Shown here: one piece after another, positions 56,839 to 64,000 of the stretch
Numbering within the stretch: the stretch's first letter is position 1
Layout: the number at the start of each line of letters is the position of its first letter
Source: Nitrospira sp. ST-bin4
GTDB taxonomy: Bacteria > Nitrospirota > Nitrospiria > Nitrospirales > Nitrospiraceae
Length of the DNA stretch: 64,000 nucleotides
Reading direction: 5' to 3'
NCBI GenBank assembly: GCA_002083565.1
Contig: MSXM01000012.1
Span: 13,944 to 77,943, forward strand
Notes under the pieces: generated by a model
Seen by the model: only the letters and a program-made list of their open reading frames with translations
Database searches by the model: none
What the model was told of the DNA's origin: nothing
Made by a program: the position numbers and the translations under genes

Positions 56839-57129
56839 GTGATTGAATCCTTTGCCGATCGACTTGCGGAGGACCTTTTCGATAATCGGCGCTCGAAAGC
56901 CGTTCTGCGATTTCCACCAGGTTTGATACGAACGGCCCGTCGTAAGCTGCTCTACTTGCACGATGCTTCGGAAATCGGAGACCTTCGTGAGCCACCGGGG
57001 AATCGGCTGGAGGCGCTGAAAGGCCAGTGGAAAGGTTTTCACTCGATTCGGGTCAACGAGCAATGGAGAGTGGTCTTTCGTTGGCATGACGGCAATGCCT
57101 ACGAGGTTCAGGTAATCGATTACCATTGA
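56839..57129 (+). CDS. higB: HigB/RelE-family toxin
   Basis: 96 residues starting with GTG. MIESFADRLAEDLFDN, LHDASEIGDLREPPGNRLEALKG, SIRVNEQWRVVFRWHDG and EVQVIDYH match the HigB family, which cuts mRNA on the ribosome. The conserved basic and aromatic residues (R in NEQWRVVFRW, and the terminal Tyr-His) are kept, so it should be active. It starts one base after a palindromic operator and is followed by higA 27 bp later. Confidence 0.92.
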   Translation: MIESFADRLAEDLFDNRRSKAVLRFPPGLIRTARRKLLYLHDASEIGDLREPPGNRLEALKGQWKGFHSIRVNEQWRVVFRWHDGNAYEVQVIDYH

Positions 57130-57156
57130 GGCCCCAGATATCTGGAGGAAAGCGCC

Positions 57157-57423
57157 ATGAGACTTCCTAAAAACCCATTTCATCCCGGCGAGATGTTGCT
57201 CGAAGAGTTTCTTGTCCCTGGAAAGATGACTCAAGCTGCCCTGGCGCAAAAACTTGGCTGGACGCGGGCGCGCTTGAATGAGTTAATCAAGGGGAAGCGC
57301 GACATAACGGCGGACTCCGCCCTGGATCTGGCACGTGTGCTCGGCACATCCGCGAAGCTCTGGATGAATCTCCAAGCAACATTCGATCTCGACAAGGCGA
57401 TGCGCCGGAGAAAGATTGCCTGA
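57157..57423 (+). CDS. higA: HigA-family antitoxin
   Basis: 88 residues with an XRE-type helix-turn-helix: PFHPGEMLLEEFLVPGKMTQAALAQKLGWTRARLNELIKGKR. The start NPFHPGEML is the HigA hallmark. It neutralises HigB and represses the operon. Ribosome site GGAGGAAAG precedes the ATG. The whole module (56800-57430) lies between two copies of the ppx 3' end. Confidence 0.92.
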   Translation: MRLPKNPFHPGEMLLEEFLVPGKMTQAALAQKLGWTRARLNELIKGKRDITADSALDLARVLGTSAKLWMNLQATFDLDKAMRRRKIA

Positions 57424-57446
57424 CGAGTGCGAGTCGGTCTATCCGG

Positions 57447-57603
57447 ATCGGAAAAGAACCGGAGGGAAGTCATCGCCGCCGGCGCCATCATCATCCGGAC
57501 GATCATGGAGACGCTCAGCCTGTCCCAGGTGCTGGTCAGCGATCTGGGTTTGCGGGAAGGGGGGCTGATCAGTTTGCTTGCGCAATGTGCCAAGCTGGCT
57601 TAG
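57447..57603 (+). pseudogene. Displaced second copy of the ppx 3' end
   Basis: 57447-57570 aligns with 56641-56764 (constant offset 806 bp, roughly eight differences). The reading frame is still open: EKNRREVIAAGAIIIRTIME, then SQVLVSDLGLREGGLISLL and a different C-terminus AQCAKLA before TAG 57601-57603. It has no start and is cut off from the gene by higBA. It is most simply the original ppx 3' end, pushed downstream. Confidence 0.72.
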
Positions 57604-57694
57604 GTAAAAAAGGAAGCTCATATCATGTTCGAATCTAGGACCGTACAGTGCTCGTAGAATGTCCGCTTCTAATCTCTAAAGGTGGGAACGCAAA

Positions 57695-58000
57695 TTGAAG
57701 TCTAGGGAAATAGTCGGGGCATTCCTGATAGTGGCCAGCTTGATCCTTGTCCCAGTTGCCTGGGTGTTCAGCCGAACTCTCTGGCTGGTCGCGTTTTGCC
57801 TTCTTTTCAGCGGATGCTGGCTTTTCTATACGGAGCGAAATATCAGAAAAGAAGAAGAGTTGGCCCGACTATCCGATCATGGCTCTTGTCAAGGAAGTGG
57901 TCGGCCCAACGATATACATGACTACACAGGATGGAGTCGTGCGGGCCGTTCAGAAACGATGGACGGGGATGGGGGCTTGGGTGGTGTGGATGGGGATTAG
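57695..58000 (+). CDS. Small membrane protein, uncertain
   Basis: 101 residues from TTG 57695 behind AAAGGTGGG. The first 60 residues make two membrane helices (about 6-26 and 29-46) and a charged segment NIRKEEELARL. After about residue 60 the sequence becomes Gly/Asp-rich and unlike a folded protein, while an overlapping frame (ATG 57879 to 58046, 55 residues, MALVKEVVGPTIYMTTQDG) looks better there. A frameshift between the two parts, or two small genes, is possible. No family recognised. Confidence 0.45.
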   Translation: MKSREIVGAFLIVASLILVPVAWVFSRTLWLVAFCLLFSGCWLFYTERNIRKEEELARLSDHGSCQGSGRPNDIHDYTGWSRAGRSETMDGDGGLGGVDGD

Positions 58001-58021
58001 GGAAAATTGTGACAAATATAT

Positions 58022-59512
58022 TCACTTCTGCGAATACCACCGATAGCCTTTTTGTTCGGTGAATTGGGCTTTCGGCGTGCCGCCTGGTTTTTCCAGTAAC
58101 AACACTTTGAAGTCGAGGAGGCCGAACCAGGCAGGATCGGCGACGTCGTGGTAGTGCGTACCCTGGAGCTTGGGGAGCATGTCGCCGAGGGTCTGTTTGA
58201 GTTCCGGTTCCGTGTAGGCGCGGATGACGAACGGCTTGTCGATGGCCTGACAAAAGCGCTGAATCGTATAGGCTGCGCCGGTGCACAGAACTTTTGTGTC
58301 CGGTTTCAGTCCAAGAAACTGCGGGAGCGAGAGATACCGCTCCTGAAATCCGAGCCAACGCGCAACCTGCCGGAGATGGCTGTATTGCACCTCATATTCG
58401 GTATGGCCCGGCAGTTTCACTGGCGCGGGCCAGCCGTCGTCGATTCCGAACTCTGAGAGAAAGGCATGTCCGCCCGGTTTCAGGACTCGCCAGAGTTCCG
58501 CCACAAAACGGATCGGCCCCAGGTTAAAGATGACCTCTTCGGGCAGATCGGTTCCGATCGGGAGGCGCGCGCGCCTGATCCAATCGAGGGCTTCCTGGTG
58601 CTGCGCGGTTTCGCCACGGCCTGACGAGAGTTCCTGTTTCGTCAGCTTCACCGGTGTCATATCGGCCATGTTTTCGTTGTCGATGACCAGATCGACGGAG
58701 TGGTCTGTGAAGGGAAGCGCTTCGCCATTGGCCTGTGTGCCGATGGCATTCCATCCTCCGGCCTTGGCGCGGGAGACTTGCCGCTTCAAGAACGGACCGG
58801 TGATGTCGAGCGAGCAATAGGTCATGCCCTGTTTCTCGAACGGGAGAAGTTCTTTGCCTAACTCGCGTGCGACGTAGCCGAGGCCCCCACCGATTTCCAC
58901 GATCATGTGTGGCTTGGGATTGAACCAGCCCAGCTTGCGGAGTTGCCGCATCAGGAGCCGGCCGTAGGTGAGGCCGTTGAGGGCTTCGTTCGGCTCCCGG
59001 AACAGATGCGAGACCGTTGTCTCGATGACATCGAAATGGCCGTCGTCTTCGGCGGCCTGGCTCAACTCATGCTGGTGGAAGTCTTCCAGATGTGCTTCGC
59101 CCTCGAATCCTTGTTGCCCCGACCAGCCTTCGCGGATTTGTTGCAGCAGAAGGTCCCATTTCCCTTTGTGCCGATGGCCACCCGGCGGTTTGGCGCCGTA
59201 ATAGCAGAGCGAGTAGTTGGGCGTCGCCCATCGTTCCAGGTGCCAGAGCCCCGGCTGGCCGTCCGGTCCGCAGATCTTGCGCCCATATTGTTCAAGCAAG
59301 GCATCCACGGTTGTGTGGCCGTTCATCGCGCGGAGCATGTCCAGGCCGGTCCTGTTCAGTCGTATCAGCGGAAGATTGTCATCAAGCGGGGCGAACCACC
59401 ATTCGTCTTCGTGGTGCTGATAGGCCACGAGATCGGGGATGTGCCAGGCGAAGAGATTCAACGTCTCTCCGGTCAGCGGTAGTGGGTCTTGAACAGCAGC
59501 GACAGGCTTCAT
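58022..59512 (-). CDS. SAM-dependent methyltransferase with PqqD-like N-terminal part
   Basis: 496 residues. The N-terminal part (about 30-80, IPDLVAYQHHEDEWWFAPL, LIRLNRTGLDMLRAMNGHTTVDALLEQYG) has the look of a PqqD-type winged helix, the peptide-recognition fold of RiPP enzymes. A middle segment (about 85-200) is not recognised. Then a Rossmann methyltransferase with motif I MIVEIGGGLGYVARELG near 205, LPFTDHSVDLVIDNENM and ELWRVLKPGGHAFLSEFG. No precursor peptide is visible beside it. Substrate unknown. The neighbour upstream is a cupredoxin. Confidence 0.7.
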   Translation of the reverse strand: MKPVAAVQDPLPLTGETLNLFAWHIPDLVAYQHHEDEWWFAPLDDNLPLIRLNRTGLDMLRAMNGHTTVDALLEQYGRKICGPDGQPGLWHLERWATPNYSLCYYGAKPPGGHRHKGKWDLLLQQIREGWSGQQGFEGEAHLEDFHQHELSQAAEDDGHFDVIETTVSHLFREPNEALNGLTYGRLLMRQLRKLGWFNPKPHMIVEIGGGLGYVARELGKELLPFEKQGMTYCSLDITGPFLKRQVSRAKAGGWNAIGTQANGEALPFTDHSVDLVIDNENMADMTPVKLTKQELSSGRGETAQHQEALDWIRRARLPIGTDLPEEVIFNLGPIRFVAELWRVLKPGGHAFLSEFGIDDGWPAPVKLPGHTEYEVQYSHLRQVARWLGFQERYLSLPQFLGLKPDTKVLCTGAAYTIQRFCQAIDKPFVIRAYTEPELKQTLGDMLPKLQGTHYHDVADPAWFGLLDFKVLLLEKPGGTPKAQFTEQKGYRWYSQK

Positions 59513-59579
59513 GACGAGCGGCTCTTAGTGTTGTGGACACGCAGCCTACAGGAGGAGTTGGTGGTCCTGCAAGGCAGCC

Positions 59580-59957
59580 TTACAACTGTGACGGCGCCGG
59601 AGCAGCGTCGGTCACGGTTAGGACGCCTCGCATGATGGGATGGATGCGGCAGTGATAAGGATAACGCCCGGCCGGCAGGCCGGGAATGGTAAATTGCGCT
59701 CCCGGAGGGACAGGCCCTGAGTCGAACAAGCAGGGATGGCCATCCTCCACGCACCCGTTGTGGGTCACGGTGTGGTGGGTTGGCGTCGGGTTATCCCAGC
59801 GGATGGGGTTGCCGCTGGCCACGGTGGCAGTGACGGGAACGTAATAGGGCGACCCGTCTTCCATGACGATCTGCGCAGAGAGGGACGTGCCCGTAGCCGG
59901 CCAGCTTGAGCAGGCTCCTACCACTACGGCGAAGGCAATAGCTAATGTCCTATCCAA
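59580..59957 (-). CDS. Plastocyanin-like cupredoxin, exported
   Basis: 125 residues. An N-terminal signal (IAFAVVVGACSSWPATG) has a possible lipoprotein cysteine. The cupredoxin body shows the four type-1 copper ligands: His in NPTPTHHTVTHNG, then Cys, His and Met in YHCRIHPIMRG. Such small blue proteins carry electrons in the periplasm, for example to terminal oxidases or copper enzymes. It is 67 bp upstream of, and in line with, the methyltransferase gene. Confidence 0.86.
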   Translation of the reverse strand: MDRTLAIAFAVVVGACSSWPATGTSLSAQIVMEDGSPYYVPVTATVASGNPIRWDNPTPTHHTVTHNGCVEDGHPCLFDSGPVPPGAQFTIPGLPAGRYPYHCRIHPIMRGVLTVTDAAPAPSQL

Positions 59958-59995
59958 GACGGCACGACTCCCCTAGAACGCGGTCATAGCATTAG

Positions 59996-60184
59996 CAGGA
60001 TGCTGAAAAAGTCCGCCAGCGGTGTTCTCGCATCGCTCCGAGGCTCAAGGTGCGGAACCCGTGGAGGCAAGAAACCTATCCGCCCGCATGTGATCGAAGC
60101 GAGCGGGTCAAGCAAAGCTTGGTATGTATCTCCTCGCCTCCTCGCTCGCTGCGGCCTTGCTGGACGGCCATTTTGAGCATCCTG
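59996..60184. mobile_element. 189-bp MITE-like element with inverted ends
   Basis: Left end CAGGATGCTGAAAAAGTCCGC (59996 on, to CAGC at 60020) and right end GCTGGACGGCCATTTTGAGC (60159 on, to CCTG at 60184) are imperfect inverted repeats of about 25 bp. The interior has no gene. From memory, closely similar sequences recur between genes in Nitrospira and related genomes. It would be non-autonomous; no transposase is in the window. Confidence 0.6.
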
Positions 60185-60518
60185 GATGACACATTGATAT
60201 CGTCTCGACCTTCGATGCCTATAATGACCCCAGGGGGTAAAACGATTTTTCCCGCAACCTGTTAGAGCCGGGAAAGTGACCGAGGATTCTCTGTCACTCA
60301 TCGGCTTCCTCCATCTTATTATCACGAGCACGGGTTTTTCCAATGGAAGATTTTTGGGTCCTGCCACAGGGAGAGGCCTGTTCAAATCTAGAACGATGAG
60401 GAGGGATGGCTTGAGACGGGGTTCATCCATGAGATTGTTGCAAGAGCCTATTCGTTCATGCTAGATGGTGGCCGACAGCTCGTGGTCAAATCGGCCCGAT
60501 GACAAGAGGAGGACTGGA
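60185..60518 (+). other. Intergenic stretch before the lysine-rich protein
   Basis: 334 bp with no recognised gene. It should hold the promoter of the next gene. A ribosome site GAGGAGG lies just before ATG 60519. Confidence 0.4.
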
Positions 60519-60974
60519 ATGGCGAAGAAGAAGGCCGCAACCAAGAAATCGTCAGGAAAGAAAAAAGCTTCGGCATCATCCAAAAAGAAGGTGACGAATA
60601 AGAAGAAGGTGGCAAAGAAGCCGGTGAAGAAAGCCGCGGCCGCGAAGAAAAAGCCAGCGAAGAAAACGGTCAAGAAGGCCGTGAAGAAAGTTGTGAAGAA
60701 AGCCGCGCCCAAGCCTAGTCGGCCCGCCGCATCCGCCCCCAAAGCCGTGGCCAAGGAAGAAGCAATGCCTCGCAAGGCAGCGGTTGCCGCTCCGGTTGAG
60801 CCGCGGGAAGCAGATCTCGATGAAGAGATAGCCGGTGAGGAATTGGAGATGGAGAGCGATATCGAGGAAGATGTGCAGGAAGAGTTGGACCTCGATGAAG
60901 ATGACGAGAGCGACGGAATCATTGAAAAGTCAGAAGACCTTCTGGACGAGCACGACGATTATCGGAACAACTGA
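60519..60974 (+). CDS. Lysine-rich histone H1-like protein with acidic tail
   Basis: 151 residues. The first 80 or so are almost only Lys, Ala, Pro, Ser and Val in KKxxKK / AKKPVKK repeats like bacterial histone H1 homologues, which coat DNA. The last 50 are strongly acidic (EEIAGEELEMESDIEEDVQ, LDLDEDDESDG). Such a two-sided charge layout suggests a DNA- or RNA-binding head with a self-masking or chaperone-like tail. ATG 60519 has a strong ribosome site. No enzymatic domain is present. Confidence 0.72.
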   Translation: MAKKKAATKKSSGKKKASASSKKKVTNKKKVAKKPVKKAAAAKKKPAKKTVKKAVKKVVKKAAPKPSRPAASAPKAVAKEEAMPRKAAVAAPVEPREADLDEEIAGEELEMESDIEEDVQEELDLDEDDESDGIIEKSEDLLDEHDDYRNN

Positions 60975-60993
60975 TTCTTCGGCTGTCAGCTGA

Positions 60994-61060
60994 ACAGTGC
61001 CGGAACGAAGTCTTCGCTTCCCGGGGTACTCAATAGGGGGAGGGGCCGTTCCGGCACTGT
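60994..61060 (+). terminator. Long-range hairpin after the lysine-rich gene
   Basis: Perfect 13-bp inverted repeat ACAGTGCCGGAAC (60994-61006) / GTTCCGGCACTGT (61048-61060) with a 41-nt loop that can itself fold (GAAG...CTTC). It lies 20 bp after the stop codon and may end or protect the mRNA; there is no T run. Confidence 0.5.
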
Positions 61061-61186
61061 CTATTTCAGAGCACCTCCCCATTCTTTCCCTTCCCTCCCA
61101 CATTGTAACGTCATTCATATTCGGTCGGGCTGGACTTGCCTTACCGGTAGGCCTCTCGTATAACGGCGCCCGTGGGTGAATATCCG

Positions 61187-62269
61187 ATGATTCATTGGGG
61201 CAGTCGATGCCTGACATTGCTGCTTGGTTGCAGCGCTCTTGTCTTTGCGCAAGACGTGAGCGGGATGTGCCAGGTGGAGGCCCCTGCCGGTGGAACCGGC
61301 CGCCCGCTTGTGAAAAAACTGGCGCCTGGTTGCTCAGCGGTTGAGCGGGAAACTCACGCCGTTAGCAGCGTGGCAATCATGGAGGCACTGGAAAGAGGGC
61401 AGGCGGTCGAGCTGGCGGGGGTGATCGTTCGTGGTGATCTGATCTTCGATCGTCTGCCCGTGCAGACGGCCAAGATGAAGCGGGGTTCTCCCCCTGAACA
61501 CCAGGAACCGCCGAATCAGTTAAGTGGGCAGGAAGTGCAACTCGTCCGAGGGGCGCTGACGATCAGCGACTCGGTCGTTTTGGGAGCGATGCGTTATCGA
61601 TCTGCCCAAGGCACGCTTCAATTCGATGGGCCGGTGGATTTTCATGGGACGACATTCACAGAAGGGGTGGACCTTTCGCGCGCACGGTTCCAGGGCAGCG
61701 TCGATCTATCCGGGGTGGTACTTCAAAAAGAGACATTCTTCATTCAAGGGCAATTTACTCAGTCGCTGGCATGTAGAGAGGCCAAGTTTGGGCCCCACAC
61801 GAGATTCCACCGCGCTATGTTTCATGGCCCGGTTGATTGCACCGGTGCGCTGTTCGATGGTCTGGCGGAGTTTCTCGAAGTGACGTTTCAACAACAGGCT
61901 CTCTTTGCACGGGTGCGATTCGGATCGGGAACCGGGTTTTCAGGGAGCCGATTCGCGCAGCAGGTCAGTTTTCATGAAGCCATCTTCAGTCGTGACACGT
62001 TCTTTGGATTTGTCGTCTTTGAGGGGGCTGCTTCATTTGCAGGGGCGCAATTTTTGGGGAAGGCGGACTTTTCCGATGCGGAGTTCAAGCAGCCGGACGA
62101 TCTGGCCAGGGCGCGATTTGACCAGCCGGCACTCCTGGTGCGCACACAACGGGCTGTTCAAGATCAGCCCGACAAGGGGATGGACTCGCCGATCGGCCAA
62201 TATGCCCTGACGGTGGGATTGCTATTCCTCGCGGCGATGCTCCTGGCCTATGCGCTGAAGCGGAAATAG
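61187..62269 (+). CDS. Pentapeptide-type repeat membrane protein
   Basis: About 360 residues; ATG 61187 (GTG 61172 also possible). A signal peptide (CLTLLLGCSALVFAQ) is followed by an unknown region, then from about 150 to 320 degenerate pentapeptide-like coils with a central Phe or Leu: VDFHGTTFTEGVDLSRARFQ, AEFLEVTFQQQALFARVRFG, ASFAGAQFLGKADFSDAEF. These fold as a right-handed beta-helix. A C-terminal membrane helix (YALTVGLLFLAAMLLAYALKRK) anchors it, so the helix part should face the periplasm. Function unknown. Confidence 0.75.
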   Translation: MIHWGSRCLTLLLGCSALVFAQDVSGMCQVEAPAGGTGRPLVKKLAPGCSAVERETHAVSSVAIMEALERGQAVELAGVIVRGDLIFDRLPVQTAKMKRGSPPEHQEPPNQLSGQEVQLVRGALTISDSVVLGAMRYRSAQGTLQFDGPVDFHGTTFTEGVDLSRARFQGSVDLSGVVLQKETFFIQGQFTQSLACREAKFGPHTRFHRAMFHGPVDCTGALFDGLAEFLEVTFQQQALFARVRFGSGTGFSGSRFAQQVSFHEAIFSRDTFFGFVVFEGAASFAGAQFLGKADFSDAEFKQPDDLARARFDQPALLVRTQRAVQDQPDKGMDSPIGQYALTVGLLFLAAMLLAYALKRK

Positions 62270-62333
62270 CCTAGCCACTACATATAGATTTCCGGCTTGC
62301 CCGCCCCCCCAATAAGTTGGTATAACCAGCCCC

Positions 62334-63140
62334 ATGGATTCTCCGAGCGACAGCTACGAACAAACTGAGCTGCCCTACCAGGTCCGTGTCGAAAAGTTCG
62401 AGGGACCGCTTGATCTGTTGCTTCACCTGATCAAGAAAAACGAGATCAATATTTACGACATTCCGATCGCCCTGATCGCTCAACAGTACTTAGAATACAT
62501 TGAGGCGATGAAGGATCTGAACCTCAACGTGGCCGGGGATTTTCTCGTTATGGCGGCGACGTTGCTCCAGATCAAATCGAAGATGCTGTTGCCTGCCGAT
62601 GAGGCGGCGTTGGATGAGGAAGACGGGCCCGATCCACGGGAGGAACTTGTCCGGCGGCTGTTGGAGTACAAAACGTACAAAGAAGCGGCGACCAGGCTCG
62701 ATGGGCAGGAAAAGATGTGGCGCGAGATTTTCAGCCGGGAGCAGGCACCGACAGAACCGGTCGAGACGGATGAGACGCTTCTGGAGAACGTCTCCCTGTT
62801 CGATCTCGTGGATGCACTCCAGGGGATTTTGGACCGCAATCCCGGCAAAAGGCTGATCGAGATCATGCCCGACAATCTCACGGTGCGGGAACGGATGAAT
62901 GTGATTCTTGAACTGCTGGAAGGCAAAGACTCGGTGTCGTTTGTCGACCTGTTTGAGCAGACCAGCCACCGGCTGGTCGTGATCGTGACATTTTTGGCGA
63001 TGTTGGAACTGATTCGGCTGCGGGTGGCGCGGGTATTCCAAGCGGAAGCGTTTGGGCCGATTCTGGTCTCGCGGGCGTTCTCGCTGGTTCCAGACCCTGC
63101 CGAACTTGATGATGTGGATGTGGAATGGAGGGGGACATGA
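62334..63140 (+). CDS. scpA: Segregation and condensation protein A
   Basis: 268 residues. The N-terminal SMC-binding part YQVRVEKFEGPLDLLLHLIKKNEINIYDIPI and the C-terminal winged helix (LVVIVTFLAMLELIRLRVARVFQ) are typical of the kleisin ScpA. It closes the Smc ring with ScpB in chromosome condensation. scpB follows with a 4-bp overlap (ATGA). Confidence 0.95.
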   Translation: MDSPSDSYEQTELPYQVRVEKFEGPLDLLLHLIKKNEINIYDIPIALIAQQYLEYIEAMKDLNLNVAGDFLVMAATLLQIKSKMLLPADEAALDEEDGPDPREELVRRLLEYKTYKEAATRLDGQEKMWREIFSREQAPTEPVETDETLLENVSLFDLVDALQGILDRNPGKRLIEIMPDNLTVRERMNVILELLEGKDSVSFVDLFEQTSHRLVVIVTFLAMLELIRLRVARVFQAEAFGPILVSRAFSLVPDPAELDDVDVEWRGT

Positions 63141-64000
63141 CTCCAGTGACGGAAGAGTTGATTCAAGAGGTGTCAGAGATTGAGTCCGAGACAGCCGGGC
63201 CGGAACAGGAATCGGGTGGCCCATCCGATACGGACAAGACAACAGAGACGGCTTCCGTAGCCGACGCAGCGCAGACCATTGCGGAGCGGGAACTCAAGGC
63301 CATTCTCGAATCATTGCTCTTTGTCTCCCCGGAGCCGCTTTCGGCCGTGCGGCTTGTCTCGGTGTTGGGAGATGTGACCAAGGCCGAGGTCGAGCGGACG
63401 TTGCGGAGTCTTGGGGAAGAGCTTGAGCAGCAAGGGCGGGGCATCCGGCTGGTGGAAGTCGCCGGTGGGTATCGCTTGGTCACCAAGCAGGAATATGCGC
63501 CGTGGATCAAGCGTTTGGATAAGGCCAAGTCTGCCACGAAGTTGTCACGGTCCGCACTCGAATCACTCGCCATCATTGCCTATAAGCAGCCGCTTGTCCG
63601 TTCGGAAATCGAGGAGATCCGCGGGGTGGAGACATCCGGTGTGGTGCGGACGTTGTTGGAGCGGAAGCTGGTGCGTATCGTCGGACGCAAAGAGGTGCCG
63701 GGCCGTCCGATCATGTACGGGACGACAAAGTTTTTTCTTGAGCATTTCGGGCTGAACGATCTGTCGCAGCTTCCGCCGTTGCGCGAGTTCAAAGAACTCG
63801 GCGAGGCGGAACAGGCGTTGCTGCCGATGGATGAGGCTCTGCCGGTGGCGGTCGATGAAGCAGCCACAGACCACGTGGCGAAGTCGATCGAGGGGATCTG
63901 CCAGGAGTCGCTGTCTTTGAACGGAGAAGAGGTTTCCGTCGAGTTCAAGGCCGAGGAAGAGTTGAAGGGCCACGAAGAGCTCGCCGGCGAGCCAGTCGAG
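63137..64000 (+). CDS. scpB: Segregation and condensation protein B (5' part)
   Basis: Starts at ATG 63137 inside the scpA stop and stays open to the window end (288 codons). After an acidic head of about 50 residues come the two winged helices of ScpB: LKAILESLLFVSPEPLSAVRL near 53 and LSRSALESLAIIAYKQPLVRSEIEEIRG near 136, then GRPIMYGTTKFFLEHFGL. A further acidic segment follows, beyond the usual ScpB length of about 200, so the protein has a long C-terminal extension whose end lies outside the window. Confidence 0.92.
   Translation, partial: MTPVTEELIQEVSEIESETAGPEQESGGPSDTDKTTETASVADAAQTIAERELKAILESLLFVSPEPLSAVRLVSVLGDVTKAEVERTLRSLGEELEQQGRGIRLVEVAGGYRLVTKQEYAPWIKRLDKAKSATKLSRSALESLAIIAYKQPLVRSEIEEIRGVETSGVVRTLLERKLVRIVGRKEVPGRPIMYGTTKFFLEHFGLNDLSQLPPLREFKELGEAEQALLPMDEALPVAVDEAATDHVAKSIEGICQESLSLNGEEVSVEFKAEEELKGHEELAGEPVE

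Overview
The window reads as the chromosome of a Gram-negative, diderm bacterium, most likely a Nitrospira (Nitrospirota). The main clue is a periplasmic-type chlorite dismutase that closely resembles, from memory, that of Candidatus Nitrospira defluvii. LPS export genes, a type IV pilus machine with a secretin, and moderately high GC content fit. The genus call is an inference; no database search was possible.

Region by region. 1-1.9 kb: end of the ribosomal operon (rpsD, rpoA, rplQ), closed by a perfect hairpin. 2-7 kb: lptC-lptA-lptB-rpoN-hpf, then rapZ. 7.1-12.4 kb: pilMNOPQ with its own promoter and terminator. 12.6-17.9 kb: aroB, nadE, glnB, glnA. GlnB keeps Tyr51 and GlnA keeps Tyr397, the two residues modified in nitrogen control. 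18-22.8 kb: a TPR-PilZ protein, an old yellow enzyme, an RsuA/RluB pseudouridine synthase and a small CBS/PsiE/winged-helix operon. 22.8-27.1 kb: an accessory island holding an imperfect 1-kb segmental duplication, a decayed BrnT/BrnA toxin-antitoxin pair plus a second BrnA remnant, two paralogous small membrane proteins, a stand-alone SIR2-like protein and the tail of a Fic-type protein. 27.6-31.7 kb: two divergent GlnE-like genes, one carrying two N-terminal GlnD-like ACT domains. 31.8-35.2 kb: groEL, groES and an RpoH-type sigma factor, all on the minus strand. 35.2-46.2 kb: a long plus-strand run with ribBA, ribH, nusB, then purB, cld, purC, purS, purQ, purL, purF. Chlorite dismutase and two small proteins are embedded among the purine genes. 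46.2-55.8 kb: PilZ, TPR, degenerate MBL-fold and methyltransferase genes, a peptidase-MA protein and recG. 55.8-57.6 kb: an exopolyphosphatase gene whose 3' end is duplicated on the far side of a higBA module. 58-60.2 kb: a PqqD-like/methyltransferase fusion, a cupredoxin and a 189-bp element with inverted ends. 60.5-64 kb: a lysine-rich/acidic histone-like protein, a pentapeptide-type membrane protein, and scpA-scpB (cut by the window end).

How it fits together: most of the window is housekeeping (transcription, envelope, NAD, riboflavin, purines, glutamine, chaperones, chromosome segregation). The strongest candidate for something new is the nitrogen-control set. The GlnE function appears split into two separate genes, and one half carries GlnD-type amino-acid sensing domains, suggesting that glutamine sensing may be wired directly into the GS-modifying enzyme. 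A second genome-scale oddity is a set of short, internally repetitive sequences placed between operon genes, some of which run into the coding ends of ribH and nusB.
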